DNA of 64,000 nucleotides from Bacteroidaceae bacterium (GCA_024684455.1 JAIKWU010000011.1:1-64000), one strand, 5' to 3'; shown: positions 18,611 to 27,830, counted from the stretch's first letter. A program made the numbers and translations. Notes: a model not told the origin generated them from the sequence alone.

Positions 18611-18741
18611 CTCCTGACGAATTAGCACCTCACACAGAGAGAAAAAAGAGAGCGAGAAATATATATCACCATTGGAGTGTACGCAACGTAGCGTAGACTG
18701 CATCCATAGGTGATATAGGGCCGTGCTAAGCCTGTCAGGAG
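18611..18741 (+). ncRNA. candidate structured leader RNA
   Basis: The outer helix pairs CTCCTGAC (18611-18618) with GTCAGGAG (18734-18741) and, after a 3x4 internal loop, TTAGCAC (18622-18628) with GTGCTAA (18723-18729). A ~33-nt purine-rich single strand follows. A second hairpin pairs TATATCACC (18662-18670) with GGTGATATA (18709-18717), then TGGA/TCCA, GT/AC and TACGC/GCGTA around an AACGTA loop. It lies in the long leader between a perfect promoter and the lipoprotein gene. I do not recognise the fold as a named RNA family. Confidence 0.5.
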
Positions 18742-18774
18742 ATATGGAGTAGGTCTGCGCTTTCTTTTTGCCGG

Positions 18775-18827
18775 AAAGTTAGTGCCGTCCTTTCAGAGAG
18801 ACAGACAGTTCACTTAGTACTAACTTT
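18775..18827 (+). promoter_or_regulatory. inverted repeat in the leader, possible attenuator
   Basis: AAAGTTAGT (18775-18783) and ACTAACTTT (18819-18827) are perfect 9-bp complements 35 bases apart, and the second is followed by TT. The distal arm ends 17 bases before the ATG at 18845, so pairing could influence termination or ribosome access. Confidence 0.4.
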
Positions 18828-18844
18828 TTATAAACCCCAAAACA

Positions 18845-20209
18845 ATGAAAAAGAAAAATTTCCTGCACCTGCTGGCCGCACTGCTGGTCGGCGTGCTTTG
18901 CGTGAGTGTGACCACCTCCTGCGGCAGCGACGATGACAGCCCTGCAACGCCGACGACCGGCCGCATCGTAGGTATCGTTTCCGACTATGCCCATGCCAAC
19001 GTGCCCGTGGCCGGCGCCACGGTGACGCTCGTCCAGCAGGGCACCGTGAAGGTGACGGGCAGCGACGGCCGCTTCGAGTTCGACAACCTGCCGGTCGGCT
19101 CCTACACCGTAGCCGTTGTGGCCAACAACTTCCAGTCCAACACGCAGATGGCCTACGTCTCGGCCGGCAACGTGACCACGTGCGATTTCTCGCTGCAGCG
19201 CGGTGCGCTCGACGTGAAGTTCTCGACGCTGTCGCTGACGTTCGGCAAGAACATCGACCAACTGGTGTTCTACATCACCAACAACACGAACCAACTGCTG
19301 ACGTACAGTTTCAGCGACGTTCCCGACTACGTGAAGATATCGCCCCTGACCGGTTCGCTGTCGCCCAAGAGCAAGCAGGCCGTCCTTGTCTCGGTGCCCG
19401 ACCGCAGCAAGGTGACCACGAGCGGCACGCAGATAGTCCGCGTGAACGTCGGCACCGACTCCTACGCCATCATGCTCACCACGACCAACGACAACGTGAA
19501 GCCAGAGGACGCGGGCGGTGAAGTTCCCGGCGGAGGCGGCGGTGGCGGCGAAGACCCCGTGCCCGGCGATAAGACGGACGTGACGCGCGGCCTGCTCGCC
19601 TTCTACAACTTCGACGACGGCACGGTGAACAATGCCGCCGGTTCGCAGAACAACGGCGTGCTCATGGGCGACGGCCAGTTCATCACCGACACGCCCAATG
19701 GCGAAGGCAAAGCCCTCTTCCTCGACCAAGAGCAGTATGTCAATGTAGCAAGAAATCCGCTGAATGGCAAGAGAGCCTATACTATCAGTTTGTGGGCAAA
19801 GGACTTCGGAACGGGCTATCTATTTACGACTTTCCATGATGGTAGTGGTTACAACAGCGTGGATGCTTGTTGCATATATATCCAAAATTCGGGCAAAATA
19901 AGTTGCGTTCCCGGGTTTGAAGAAAAGCAATTCAATTATAACGCCACTACTCTCCAAACATCGGGATGGCACATGATTACCATTGTCGGGAGTGAGAATC
20001 TTGCAGAACTGTATATAGACGGCTCATTAACTGACAATCAAAGCTTTGGTTTCGACATTCAAGGCAGCAAGATGCAAATAGGTGGATGTCATGATGATGA
20101 TTGGCTTACGCCTTGGGCCGACCCCTTCAAAGTTGACAACGTTCGCGTCTATGGCGTATCGCTGACCGAAGAAGAAGTTGGACAGCTCTATAAATTCGAG
20201 AAGAAATAA
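18845..20209 (+). CDS. surface lipoprotein with carboxypeptidase-regulatory-like, BACON-like and LamG-like domains
   Basis: This 454-residue protein has a lipoprotein signal ending VTTSC (Cys26), followed by GSDDD, a typical surface-export-like acidic tract. Residues ~38-115 form a carboxypeptidase-regulatory-like fold (VPVAGATVTLVQQG...GRFEFDNLPVGSYTV). Residues ~117-215 are BACON-like (LTFGKNIDQLVFYITNN...PLTGSLSPKSKQAVLVSVP). A linker of seven Gly residues follows, then a concanavalin/LamG-like C-terminal domain (~240-450; AYTISLWAKDFG...ELYIDGSLTDN). Inference: a carbohydrate-binding surface protein. The first ~290 codons are very G+C-rich; from about base 19735 the DNA becomes A+T-richer, suggesting a mosaic gene. 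A terminator follows. Confidence 0.75.
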   Translation: MKKKNFLHLLAALLVGVLCVSVTTSCGSDDDSPATPTTGRIVGIVSDYAHANVPVAGATVTLVQQGTVKVTGSDGRFEFDNLPVGSYTVAVVANNFQSNTQMAYVSAGNVTTCDFSLQRGALDVKFSTLSLTFGKNIDQLVFYITNNTNQLLTYSFSDVPDYVKISPLTGSLSPKSKQAVLVSVPDRSKVTTSGTQIVRVNVGTDSYAIMLTTTNDNVKPEDAGGEVPGGGGGGGEDPVPGDKTDVTRGLLAFYNFDDGTVNNAAGSQNNGVLMGDGQFITDTPNGEGKALFLDQEQYVNVARNPLNGKRAYTISLWAKDFGTGYLFTTFHDGSGYNSVDACCIYIQNSGKISCVPGFEEKQFNYNATTLQTSGWHMITIVGSENLAELYIDGSLTDNQSFGFDIQGSKMQIGGCHDDDWLTPWADPFKVDNVRVYGVSLTEEEVGQLYKFEKK

Positions 20210-20221
20210 ATTAGTAACCGC

Positions 20222-20271
20222 AATGCCTGAGTGTGCCTTTGCTTGTCAAGAGTTCACTCAGGCATTATTTT
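20222..20271 (+). terminator. terminator after the BACON/LamG lipoprotein gene
   Basis: AATGCCTGAGTG (20222-20233) pairs perfectly with CACTCAGGCATT (20255-20266) across a 21-nt loop, followed by ATTTT. Confidence 0.75.
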
Positions 20272-20287
20272 ATGTTCCATACTATAT

Positions 20288-22810
20288 ATGATGAAAAAAT
20301 TACTATTTGTATGGTGTGCATTTATTTGTTCGCTGTCGGTTTATTCTGAAAGTGGCACGACGGGAGATTGCACATGGACATTTTCCGGAGGCACTCTTAC
20401 CATATCTGGCAGTGGCGCCACGGGTAATGTCACATGGACGGAATATATTCCTGAAATCAAAACTATCAGAATCAATGCTTCAGTCACCAATGTTACATTT
20501 AAAACGGGAAGCCAATACACTAAACTAACGTCTGTGTATATTGCCGATAACAATTCGTCATTGTCAATTACAAAAGATGCTTTCAGAGGCACATCTCTAA
20601 CTACGGTACATCTTGGGCGCGATTTGAGTTACGATCCTTACTCAAGTTTTATCGTCTCTAATGGGTATTATGGTCCATTTCAAGACATCAAGACTCTGAC
20701 CACGCTGACCATCGGTAGAGGTGTCAAGTCTATTGGAGGCTATTGCTTCGATGGATGTACCAGTCTTTCCGAAGTGAATCTCCCCTTTAATTTTGAAACT
20801 ATCGGGGAATATGCCTTCCGAGATTGTACAGCCTTGGTGGAATTATCCACGCTTGATCATACAAAGATGATTGGTCAATATGCCTTCTCTGGCTGTACAG
20901 ACCTGAAACGTGCCGACATCAATGGCGATGGATTGATAATTTCAGATTATGCGTTTTCAGGATGCACGAGTTTGGAAAAGATTACCCTTAGAGATGGCGT
21001 TCAGTACATTGGCTACTATTCATTCCGAAATTGTCCGCTGACCAGTTTCGTTGTGCCAGCATCAGTTCAGGAAATGCACCAATTTTGTAAATCATTGGAT
21101 GAATTGCACATTGACGATGGTTCCGATGAGATTAATATAGCAGGAAGCCCTGACGTACAAGAATTGTACATCGGGCGCCCCTTTTATCTTGTTCCGCCAG
21201 ACTATTGGGACACGTACACATATGCTTTCTCCAGCATGAGATTGCTGAAGAGGGTTGTCTTTAATGACAGCGTCAAGGCGATTCCGCAGGAGGCCTTCTA
21301 CGATTGTCTTAATCTTGAGCAGGTGACACAGGGATGTAATGTTTCTTCTATAGGCAGTTTTGCATTTTCTGGATGTACAAAGCTAACCCGCTATATTTCT
21401 TTTGCTCCAGTCCCTCCAACAGCCAACTCTTCTTCTGGCTGGGCCACGTTTAAGGGTATGGATCTCGCCAACGACACGCTTTATGTCCCGTTCAATTCCC
21501 GGAACCTGTATAAAACGACTGCTCCCTGGAAGGACTTCGGTACGATTCTATATGTGGAAATGCTGAATCCTGATAAGGCGGGTTATTGGAGCAATGGCTA
21601 CTGGGGCTATTCAGATAAAAGCCATACGCTGTATGTCCATGTGGAAGGGAAACTCGATTCGACAATGCTAAACAGGATTACAGCAGAACCTGTTGTAGTG
21701 GTTCCTGTTAGAGATATTGAATACATCTATCTTGATGATGGCCTTACGTCTATCAGCGACTGGTGTTTTTACAAGTTTACAGCTCTTAAAGGCATAAGTA
21801 TTCCTTCATCTGTAACGGAAATAGGTAAAGGAGCTTTTTGTCGCTGCATAAGTTTGGTAGATATTGACCTGCCACCTGAATTGAAGAAATTGAATTCATA
21901 TACTTTCTATGAATGTACAAGTCTTCCTACAATCAACATACCTGTAGCCGTGGAGAACATTGGTGACTATGTCTTCACGTATTGTAATTCGTTGACACAA
22001 ATAAATGTTGACAGCAAAAGTCAGTATTTTACGAGTGAGTCGGGCGTATTGTACAACAAGGACAAGACAATTCTGATCAGCTACCCTGCTCAACGTATAG
22101 GAGCGACCTACGTGATTCCTGCATCAGTTCAAGAAATCCTGCCTACAGCATTTTGCAGGGCTGACAATCTAATTACTATAACCGTCCCAGCCAGTGTAGC
22201 CATGATAGGTGCTCACGCTTTCAACTACTGTGCCAATCTGAGCAGTATCAGCATCGATGATGCCAACGACGTATATATAAGTTTCGATGGTGTTGTTTAT
22301 GATAAGGAACAGACTTACATGGTTTGCTACCCATCAGGAAAGCCAGGCGACTCATACATTGTTCCCGAAGGAATTGTATCGCTTTGGAATGGCGCCATGG
22401 CTGGGAATGAATACCTCAAGTCGGTCACGTTGCCATCAACACTGGCCTCCATCGGTTCCTATGCCTTTGATGAGTGCCATCAATTGAAAGATGTATATGT
22501 ACATGCTCCTGCTATACCGCAGACACAATCTTATGTGTTCAACAATGTTCCGTTAAGTGAAGCCACACTACATGTCCCATCGCAATTAGTTGACAGCTAT
22601 TCGGCACGATCTCCTTGGCGAATGTTCAGCAGGATTGTGGCTTTGACGGAAAGCGAAACAGGCCTGAAGAAACAACAGATAGACAACGAACCGCAAGTAA
22701 TTCGTTACTACTCTATTGATGGTCGTCGTACCGATGGTCTGTTAAACGGCCTGAACATTCTTCAAATGAGTGACGGGAGCATACGAAAGGTGTTTGTTCC
22801 CAATCAATAA
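20288..22810 (+). CDS. BspA-like leucine-rich-repeat surface protein
   Basis: This 840-residue protein (MMKKLLFVWCAFICSLSVYS signal; ATG at 20288 or 20291) is built from BspA-type LRR_5 repeats of the form AFxGCTSLxxVxLPxxxxxIGxYAF. Examples are GGYCFDGCTSLSEVNLP, GEYAFRDCTALVEL, SDYAFSGCTSLEKITL and GAHAFNYCANLSSISI. Cys-Thr/Asn-Ser steps recur throughout. The C-terminus RYYSIDGRRTDGLLNGLNI resembles a diverged type IX sorting tail. Such proteins bind host surfaces, fibronectin or other bacteria. The coding DNA is distinctly A+T-richer than most flanking genes, consistent with transfer. A terminator hairpin separates it from the upstream lipoprotein gene; no own promoter is obvious in the 16-base gap. 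Confidence 0.88.
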   Translation: MMKKLLFVWCAFICSLSVYSESGTTGDCTWTFSGGTLTISGSGATGNVTWTEYIPEIKTIRINASVTNVTFKTGSQYTKLTSVYIADNNSSLSITKDAFRGTSLTTVHLGRDLSYDPYSSFIVSNGYYGPFQDIKTLTTLTIGRGVKSIGGYCFDGCTSLSEVNLPFNFETIGEYAFRDCTALVELSTLDHTKMIGQYAFSGCTDLKRADINGDGLIISDYAFSGCTSLEKITLRDGVQYIGYYSFRNCPLTSFVVPASVQEMHQFCKSLDELHIDDGSDEINIAGSPDVQELYIGRPFYLVPPDYWDTYTYAFSSMRLLKRVVFNDSVKAIPQEAFYDCLNLEQVTQGCNVSSIGSFAFSGCTKLTRYISFAPVPPTANSSSGWATFKGMDLANDTLYVPFNSRNLYKTTAPWKDFGTILYVEMLNPDKAGYWSNGYWGYSDKSHTLYVHVEGKLDSTMLNRITAEPVVVVPVRDIEYIYLDDGLTSISDWCFYKFTALKGISIPSSVTEIGKGAFCRCISLVDIDLPPELKKLNSYTFYECTSLPTINIPVAVENIGDYVFTYCNSLTQINVDSKSQYFTSESGVLYNKDKTILISYPAQRIGATYVIPASVQEILPTAFCRADNLITITVPASVAMIGAHAFNYCANLSSISIDDANDVYISFDGVVYDKEQTYMVCYPSGKPGDSYIVPEGIVSLWNGAMAGNEYLKSVTLPSTLASIGSYAFDECHQLKDVYVHAPAIPQTQSYVFNNVPLSEATLHVPSQLVDSYSARSPWRMFSRIVALTESETGLKKQQIDNEPQVIRYYSIDGRRTDGLLNGLNILQMSDGSIRKVFVPNQ

Positions 22811-22833
22811 TGACAGCATAGTTTCTTGTGTTA

Positions 22834-22875
22834 TACAAAAATCCCCTCCGGTGATATGCCGAAGGGGATTTTTGT
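22834..22875. terminator. bidirectional terminator
   Basis: TACAAAAATCCCCT...AGGGGATTTTTGTA is symmetrical, with a stem of about 16 bp including a mismatch. T runs occur on both strands. It serves the convergent BspA and GH51 genes. Confidence 0.88.
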
Positions 22876-22892
22876 ATGTAGTATTATGCCTT

Positions 22893-24887
22893 CTATTTCT
22901 TGATGCGCCACATGGCGAAGGACTTGGCGGGAACGGAAGCCGTGTAGGCAGGCGCCGTCACTGTTACGTTCTGAGTAGTGGGCAAGTAGGCATTGGGCTG
23001 GTCGAGCGTGTTCTCGCCATCGAGGTTGGAGGCACTGAAGAGGGTGCAGGTGGCCTCGTGGCTGCCCTTCATGCCCTGCAGGTTGAGGGTAACCTCTTGT
23101 GCTTTGTCACCGACGTTGACCACCTTGACAATGACGGTGTTGGTGGCTTTCTCATAGACAGCTGATGCGAAGAGTCCGTCCTGGTCGTCGTTGCCTGCTA
23201 CGGGTTTCTTGTTCATGGTGAGGGAGAGTACGTTGTCACCCTTGTTGTTAGCGTAGAGGCTCTGCACGTGCCATGAGCAGGTGCGGACGCTGCGCAGGTT
23301 GTCATACCAGATCATGTCGGGACGCCACTGCCAGCCATCAACATGGGCAAAGAGGGGTGCGTAGGTGGCCATGTGAACCACATCGGCATTGCGCTCAACG
23401 CCTGTGAGGAAAGCGGCTTCGAGCAGGGCTGCATTGTAGTGGTTCCACTTCTTGCCACGGCCGTGGCAGGCGTATTCGCCAGCAAAGACTTTCGGGCCCT
23501 TGCGGTCATAGTTGTCGTAGCGGTTGCCGCTCTTGAGGAACCATGATTCGGGACGGTAGAAGTGCTCATCGACGAGATCGGCTTTCAGACGCTTCATCTC
23601 AGGCCAGAGGTATTCGAAGTCGCCTCCTTCGCTGTTCGGTCCGCTAGTACCGATGATCTTGATGTTGGGATACTTGGCGCGTACTTGCTTGACAAAGGGC
23701 TCGAGGTTTTCGGGATAGATTTCACCCCACTGCTCATTGCCGATGGCGACAAATTTGAGGTTGAAGGGTGCGGGGTGCCCCATGTCGGCACGGAGTTTAG
23801 CCCACACGTTCTTGGCAGGGTCACCGTTGGCAAACTCGATGAGGTCGAGCACGTCGTCGATGTAGGGCTGAAGTTGGTCAACAGGCACGTGGGCATCGCT
23901 GCGATGACTGCCGTTCTGGAACTCACAGGCGAGTCCAACGCTTAGCACAGGTAGCGGCTCTGCACCGATTTCCTCGCTGAGCAGGAAGTATTCGTAGAAG
24001 CCGAGACCGTATGACTGGTGATAGTCGGGGAAATAGCGGTAGGTGAAGGTATTCTCCCAGCGGTTTTTGTTGATGGGACGGTTCTCGACGGGACCTACGC
24101 TGTTCTTCCACTGATAGCGCTGGTCGAGCGTAGTGCCTTCGACAATGCAGCCGCCAGGGAAGCGGAACACACCTGGATGGAGGTCGGCAAGAGCCTGTGC
24201 AAGGTCTTTGCGCATACCGTTCTCATGTCCTTTCCACGTGTCAACGGGAAAGAGCGATACGTGTTCGACATCCATTGTGCCGTTGCCGCTGCTGCCGTTG
24301 TCGTTGCAGAGGAACAGGCGCAAGTTAGCATGACTGGCAGTGCGTGTCGATTTGATGATGACCGTGTACTTTTTCCAGTCCTTCGAATCTACGACGATGT
24401 CGTTGGTGGTGAACTCCTGATTTTCGCGCATGGTGCTTTGCTCGATGAGTTGCACACGCAGTTTCTGGGCTTTGCCGTCGGGTACACGGGCATAGACAGT
24501 GAAGCGATACTCGGCATCTTTCTCAACGCCGATGCCGAAGAAACCTTCATTCTGCAGACCTGTCCACATGTCGCGGTGGCCGGCAGAGAGCAGACGTGCA
24601 TAGTGGGGATTCTTGTCGAAGGGGCCGTCGTTCTTGATTACCACCTTACCAAACGCCTGCCAGCCCATCAGCGGGTCGGGCGTGAACTCGAAGGAGCGGT
24701 TCTTGACGAGTTCGCCGTACAGACCACCGTCGGCTGCATAGTTGATGTCCTCGAAGAAGATGCCGTACATGGTCTTCTGAATCGGGGCACCGAGTTTCTT
24801 TGTGTTGATGTCGAATGTGTGCGTCTGTGCTGTTGCCGACGCTGCTGCCAACAAAAAGGCAGCAAATACCATTGTGAGGTGTTTCAT
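22893..24887 (-). CDS. GH51 alpha-L-arabinofuranosidase
   Basis: This 664-residue protein has a signal peptide (MKHLTMVFAAFLLAAASATAQ). YGIFFEDINYAADGGLYGELV opens the enzyme; a CBM4_9-like jelly roll is inserted at ~75-205. The catalytic barrel contains AIGNEQWGE (acid/base Glu385) and VFAGEYACH (nucleophile Glu471). The beta-sandwich C-domain ends PAKSFAMWRIKK. It releases terminal arabinofuranose from arabinan or arabinoxylan. The gene starts 18 bases after the GH128-like gene and shares its promoter. A relic of a second copy of its 3' end is found at 18249. Confidence 0.93.
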   Translation of the reverse strand: MKHLTMVFAAFLLAAASATAQTHTFDINTKKLGAPIQKTMYGIFFEDINYAADGGLYGELVKNRSFEFTPDPLMGWQAFGKVVIKNDGPFDKNPHYARLLSAGHRDMWTGLQNEGFFGIGVEKDAEYRFTVYARVPDGKAQKLRVQLIEQSTMRENQEFTTNDIVVDSKDWKKYTVIIKSTRTASHANLRLFLCNDNGSSGNGTMDVEHVSLFPVDTWKGHENGMRKDLAQALADLHPGVFRFPGGCIVEGTTLDQRYQWKNSVGPVENRPINKNRWENTFTYRYFPDYHQSYGLGFYEYFLLSEEIGAEPLPVLSVGLACEFQNGSHRSDAHVPVDQLQPYIDDVLDLIEFANGDPAKNVWAKLRADMGHPAPFNLKFVAIGNEQWGEIYPENLEPFVKQVRAKYPNIKIIGTSGPNSEGGDFEYLWPEMKRLKADLVDEHFYRPESWFLKSGNRYDNYDRKGPKVFAGEYACHGRGKKWNHYNAALLEAAFLTGVERNADVVHMATYAPLFAHVDGWQWRPDMIWYDNLRSVRTCSWHVQSLYANNKGDNVLSLTMNKKPVAGNDDQDGLFASAVYEKATNTVIVKVVNVGDKAQEVTLNLQGMKGSHEATCTLFSASNLDGENTLDQPNAYLPTTQNVTVTAPAYTASVPAKSFAMWRIKK

Positions 24888-24905
24888 AAAGTTAAAAGTA
24901 AATTG

Positions 24906-27728
24906 TTAATTATTAATCGTTTTTTTGCCGTTTTGGATGTATATACCTTTATATCCTTCCGCCCTTCGGGCACCTCCCCTTTCAAAGGAGGAGTTGGGAA
25001 GAATGCGTCCGCTGAGGTCATAGACTCCTTCCACTTTATCTTTTAAATCTTCACTATTAACCGCTTCGACACAGTCAGGCTGGGCAGGAGTAAAACCGAC
25101 GGTGACGTGGTCGGCACTCCACCATGCCGAACCGCTGCCGCTGGCTTTGAGTGTCAGGGTGACGGTGTCGCTGGCCTGAGCGGTGAATGCCGGCAGTGTG
25201 AGGAACATCCAGCCGTTTTGCCACGGGCTGTCGGCAAGCGTCTTGTTGCCACGTCCCTGCTCAGCGGCTTCCACCGTCTCCTCTGTCCCGTCGGCATGGA
25301 GGATGCGGACAGTCATGGTAATACTGACATTCGACGAGGCACGCACTAATGCGCAGAGGCTGTATCTGCCGTCTTCGACACAATAGAGTTCCTGCGACAA
25401 CGACGAGGAGAGGCCGTTGGCTTTCCATTGATCCCAATAGACATTGTTGGCGTTGCCGTCCCAAGCCTCACCTGAATTAGTTGAAAGTGTACTGGCAGTC
25501 CAGTGGTTCGTGCCGTCCTCGGCATCGGTGTTTTGGAGGAAACCCAGACCGACGGCTACGCTGCTCGTGTTGGCACCGAAAAGCGTCGTCGAACGAACAC
25601 GGAATGTGTCTGACCAACGGTCCACGTCAGCAAGGGGAACACGGGCAGTCAACGTGGTGTTCTCCAACGAATAACGTGTATTAGTCTTGTTGGTGATTTC
25701 CTCCATCGTACCGTCAGCCGTGATACGCTCCAGCACAAACTCGTCGGTGCAGTCGCCGTTGGGGTTGCCCAGCGTGAAAATGACTTGTTGGGTCTCCCGA
25801 TTGATGGAAAAGTCGAGGGTGGACGATTTCGCAGACGGACGCCACCAGTGGGGAATCTTCTGCATGTCGGCATTGTAGGCAAAGGTAGATTGTGTGTCAC
25901 GATAGACACGTCCCGCAGGTGTCATCCAGCCATCGTCGTTGATGAAGCGGCGCGACGACGTGTCCCACTGGTAGTAACTGTATCGCTCGACATAGGGGCA
26001 ACGTTCGAGCATATCCACAATGTCCATGATGGCGGCGCGGTTCTTCTCCAGTTGCTCGCTGTAGTTGCTCGGCCATGACTCCTTGGTCCACGACGCACCA
26101 TAGGCCCATTCGGTAATCCAGATGGGACGGTGGGTCGTCTCGTAGATTTCCTTGAGTTTGTTGTACCACGCCGAAGCCCCGTCAGCCTCGTTGGGGCCCC
26201 AATAGGCGTGAATAGCCACGAAGTCGCAGCGATAGGTCATGTCGTCACAGTGACCGATGTACTCGTACAACCAACTCATATCCGTCGGAGCCGGTGAACC
26301 GATGCGCATACCGCTCTCCTGAAGGTCGGGCGTCAGCGTCGTCGCCTTCCAACTGTCAATTACTCCGCCGCAGTCACACTTGTTACTCGAGTGTTGCTCT
26401 GCATGTTCGGGTTCGTTGAAACTGAGTACGTGGGTCGAGGCCGTCAGTCCGTTGATTTGGGCAAGTGACGGCCAATATAGATGCTGACGAATAGGCACAT
26501 ATTCTTGGTCTGACGTTGTCTCGCGGTCGGCACTCCATGTGTAGAACCATGTGGCATGAAGGCGGCCCATCTGATCGACAATTGACTCTGTCTTCTGTGT
26601 CGAGCACCAGCCCTTCTTGCCGACGTACTGCCACGGCCGAATGTTCACCGACGATATGCGGCGGTCCAGTTGCTCAGGCAGGTTTTCGACAACCACGTCC
26701 GCATGGTCCGCCACATACACACGGCTGTAGCCCTTGCCGTTCTCACCCGATGCAAGCGTAGCCATGTAGCCACGCTTAAGTACAAAACTGCGGATGGCGT
26801 TGCTGTTCGTTCCCATTGTGGCGGTGTTCCGGTTGCCCAATCTCACCTCCCGACCGCTCAGCCCCGTCTCCGTATAGCCTGTCATCGCTGTTTCCGACGG
26901 TCGGCACGGAATGACAGCGGCACCATCGAGCCAGATGGCCACACGCACGTTCGAGCCAACACTTGCCGGACGGTTATTGATTTTGATATAGCGAAGGTAG
27001 GACGCAATCACCTCACTTGGCGACACATGGTCGAAGACGACCCATGCATCCGTATTGACCAGATTCAGACGGCCTGTCGTCGCAAACGGCACGTCACCCG
27101 CCAGATGCACGTCGATGGCATCTTCAACATCGACCACCGATGCCACCTGCCAGTAGTCCTTCTCCAGCCGACCCTGAGCATTGGTGAACACCTCTGTCTC
27201 GGCCTGCAGCAGCGAAGCCTCGTAGCCCTCAGCCACAGCAGGGAACACGCTCCAGCGTGCGCGGCTCGATGCAGGTTTATCGTAATAGACAGGCACCGAC
27301 TCCGTCTCGTTCCAGTCGCAGCCCAGCCGCTTGTCGGTCGCCTTCTTCGACGTGATACGTCCGCCGAAACGGACATCCAGTTGCCACAGGTATTCATTGC
27401 CTGTGCCACGGCTCTCGCTCCACGAGACGCTCCACGAGTCCTGTGTCGCAGCCATCAGGTAGCGCCCCGTCCGTTTGTTGCGCAGCAGCCACCAGCCTGC
27501 CGTTCCCGACGTTTCTGCCACGACAACATACGTAGCAGCGTCACCGTTCGTACCAGCGGGGGTCAGCCGAGGTTTCGACATATCGTCGCCTACGCCCAAC
27601 ACCATACCGTAGTAGTCGTTCACGATGTAGTATTCACCGCCATCGACTATCGTGGCACGTACCGTCAAGGCTGCCATCCAAGTCAGCAGTGTACAAACCA
27701 TGCATAACCACAGATGTCTCGTCTTCAT
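24906..27728 (-). CDS. GH128-like (Glyco_hydro_cc) secreted glycosidase
   Basis: This 940-residue protein has a signal peptide (MKTRHLWLC...ALTVRA). Residues ~28-165 resemble a ricin/lectin-like trefoil (GEYYIVNDYYGMVLGVGDD; LLRNKRTGRYLMA). Residues ~365-615 carry the Glyco_hydro_cc catalytic signature LSFNEPEHAEQ (acid Glu439), DFVAIHAYWGP and PIWITEWAYGASW (nucleophile Glu540), as in GH128 beta-1,3-glucanases and relatives. A Fn3-like and a CBM-like beta-sandwich follow (GFLQNTDAEDGTNHW...). The tail GVYDLSGR...GIYIQNGKK is a type IX sorting motif interrupted by a REP-like insertion (24957-25008). It is first gene of an operon with GH51, behind a conserved 63-bp promoter. The fold is confident, the substrate inferred. 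Confidence 0.8.
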   Translation of the reverse strand: MKTRHLWLCMVCTLLTWMAALTVRATIVDGGEYYIVNDYYGMVLGVGDDMSKPRLTPAGTNGDAATYVVVAETSGTAGWWLLRNKRTGRYLMAATQDSWSVSWSESRGTGNEYLWQLDVRFGGRITSKKATDKRLGCDWNETESVPVYYDKPASSRARWSVFPAVAEGYEASLLQAETEVFTNAQGRLEKDYWQVASVVDVEDAIDVHLAGDVPFATTGRLNLVNTDAWVVFDHVSPSEVIASYLRYIKINNRPASVGSNVRVAIWLDGAAVIPCRPSETAMTGYTETGLSGREVRLGNRNTATMGTNSNAIRSFVLKRGYMATLASGENGKGYSRVYVADHADVVVENLPEQLDRRISSVNIRPWQYVGKKGWCSTQKTESIVDQMGRLHATWFYTWSADRETTSDQEYVPIRQHLYWPSLAQINGLTASTHVLSFNEPEHAEQHSSNKCDCGGVIDSWKATTLTPDLQESGMRIGSPAPTDMSWLYEYIGHCDDMTYRCDFVAIHAYWGPNEADGASAWYNKLKEIYETTHRPIWITEWAYGASWTKESWPSNYSEQLEKNRAAIMDIVDMLERCPYVERYSYYQWDTSSRRFINDDGWMTPAGRVYRDTQSTFAYNADMQKIPHWWRPSAKSSTLDFSINRETQQVIFTLGNPNGDCTDEFVLERITADGTMEEITNKTNTRYSLENTTLTARVPLADVDRWSDTFRVRSTTLFGANTSSVAVGLGFLQNTDAEDGTNHWTASTLSTNSGEAWDGNANNVYWDQWKANGLSSSLSQELYCVEDGRYSLCALVRASSNVSITMTVRILHADGTEETVEAAEQGRGNKTLADSPWQNGWMFLTLPAFTAQASDTVTLTLKASGSGSAWWSADHVTVGFTPAQPDCVEAVNSEDLKDKVEGVYDLSGRILPNSSFERGGARRAEGYKGIYIQNGKKTINN
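24957..25008. repeat. REP-like palindromic insertion within coding sequence
   Basis: Two adjacent hairpin-forming motifs occur: GCCCTTCGGGC and the near-palindrome CTCCCCTTTCAAAGGAGGAG. They encode SSFERGGARRAEGYK inside the sorting tail of the GH128-like protein, where related tails in this window have no such segment. Confidence 0.6.
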
Positions 27729-27746
27729 AACTTAGTTCGTTCTGTT

Positions 27747-27809
27747 TTGCAAAGATACGATTAAGCGAGAGCAATACAAAATAAATTAACATTATTTATT
27801 TTTATTGCC
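27747..27809 (-). promoter_or_regulatory. 63-bp promoter module of the GH128-GH51 operon
   Basis: On the minus strand: TTTG (27780-27777), a 19-bp spacer containing CTCTCGCTTAATCG, and TATCTTTG (27757-27750). The whole 63-bp block matches 31123-31185 (in front of the PL11 gene) at all but one position, in opposite orientation. Confidence 0.85.
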
Positions 27810-27830
27810 AAGCGTGAGTATCTTCGACGC

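Noticed and set aside
18611-18741. Hammerhead ribozyme, because CTGACGA and GAAA are present
   Set aside because: No stem II between the two boxes, no complementary stem I, and the CTGA belongs to the outer helix.
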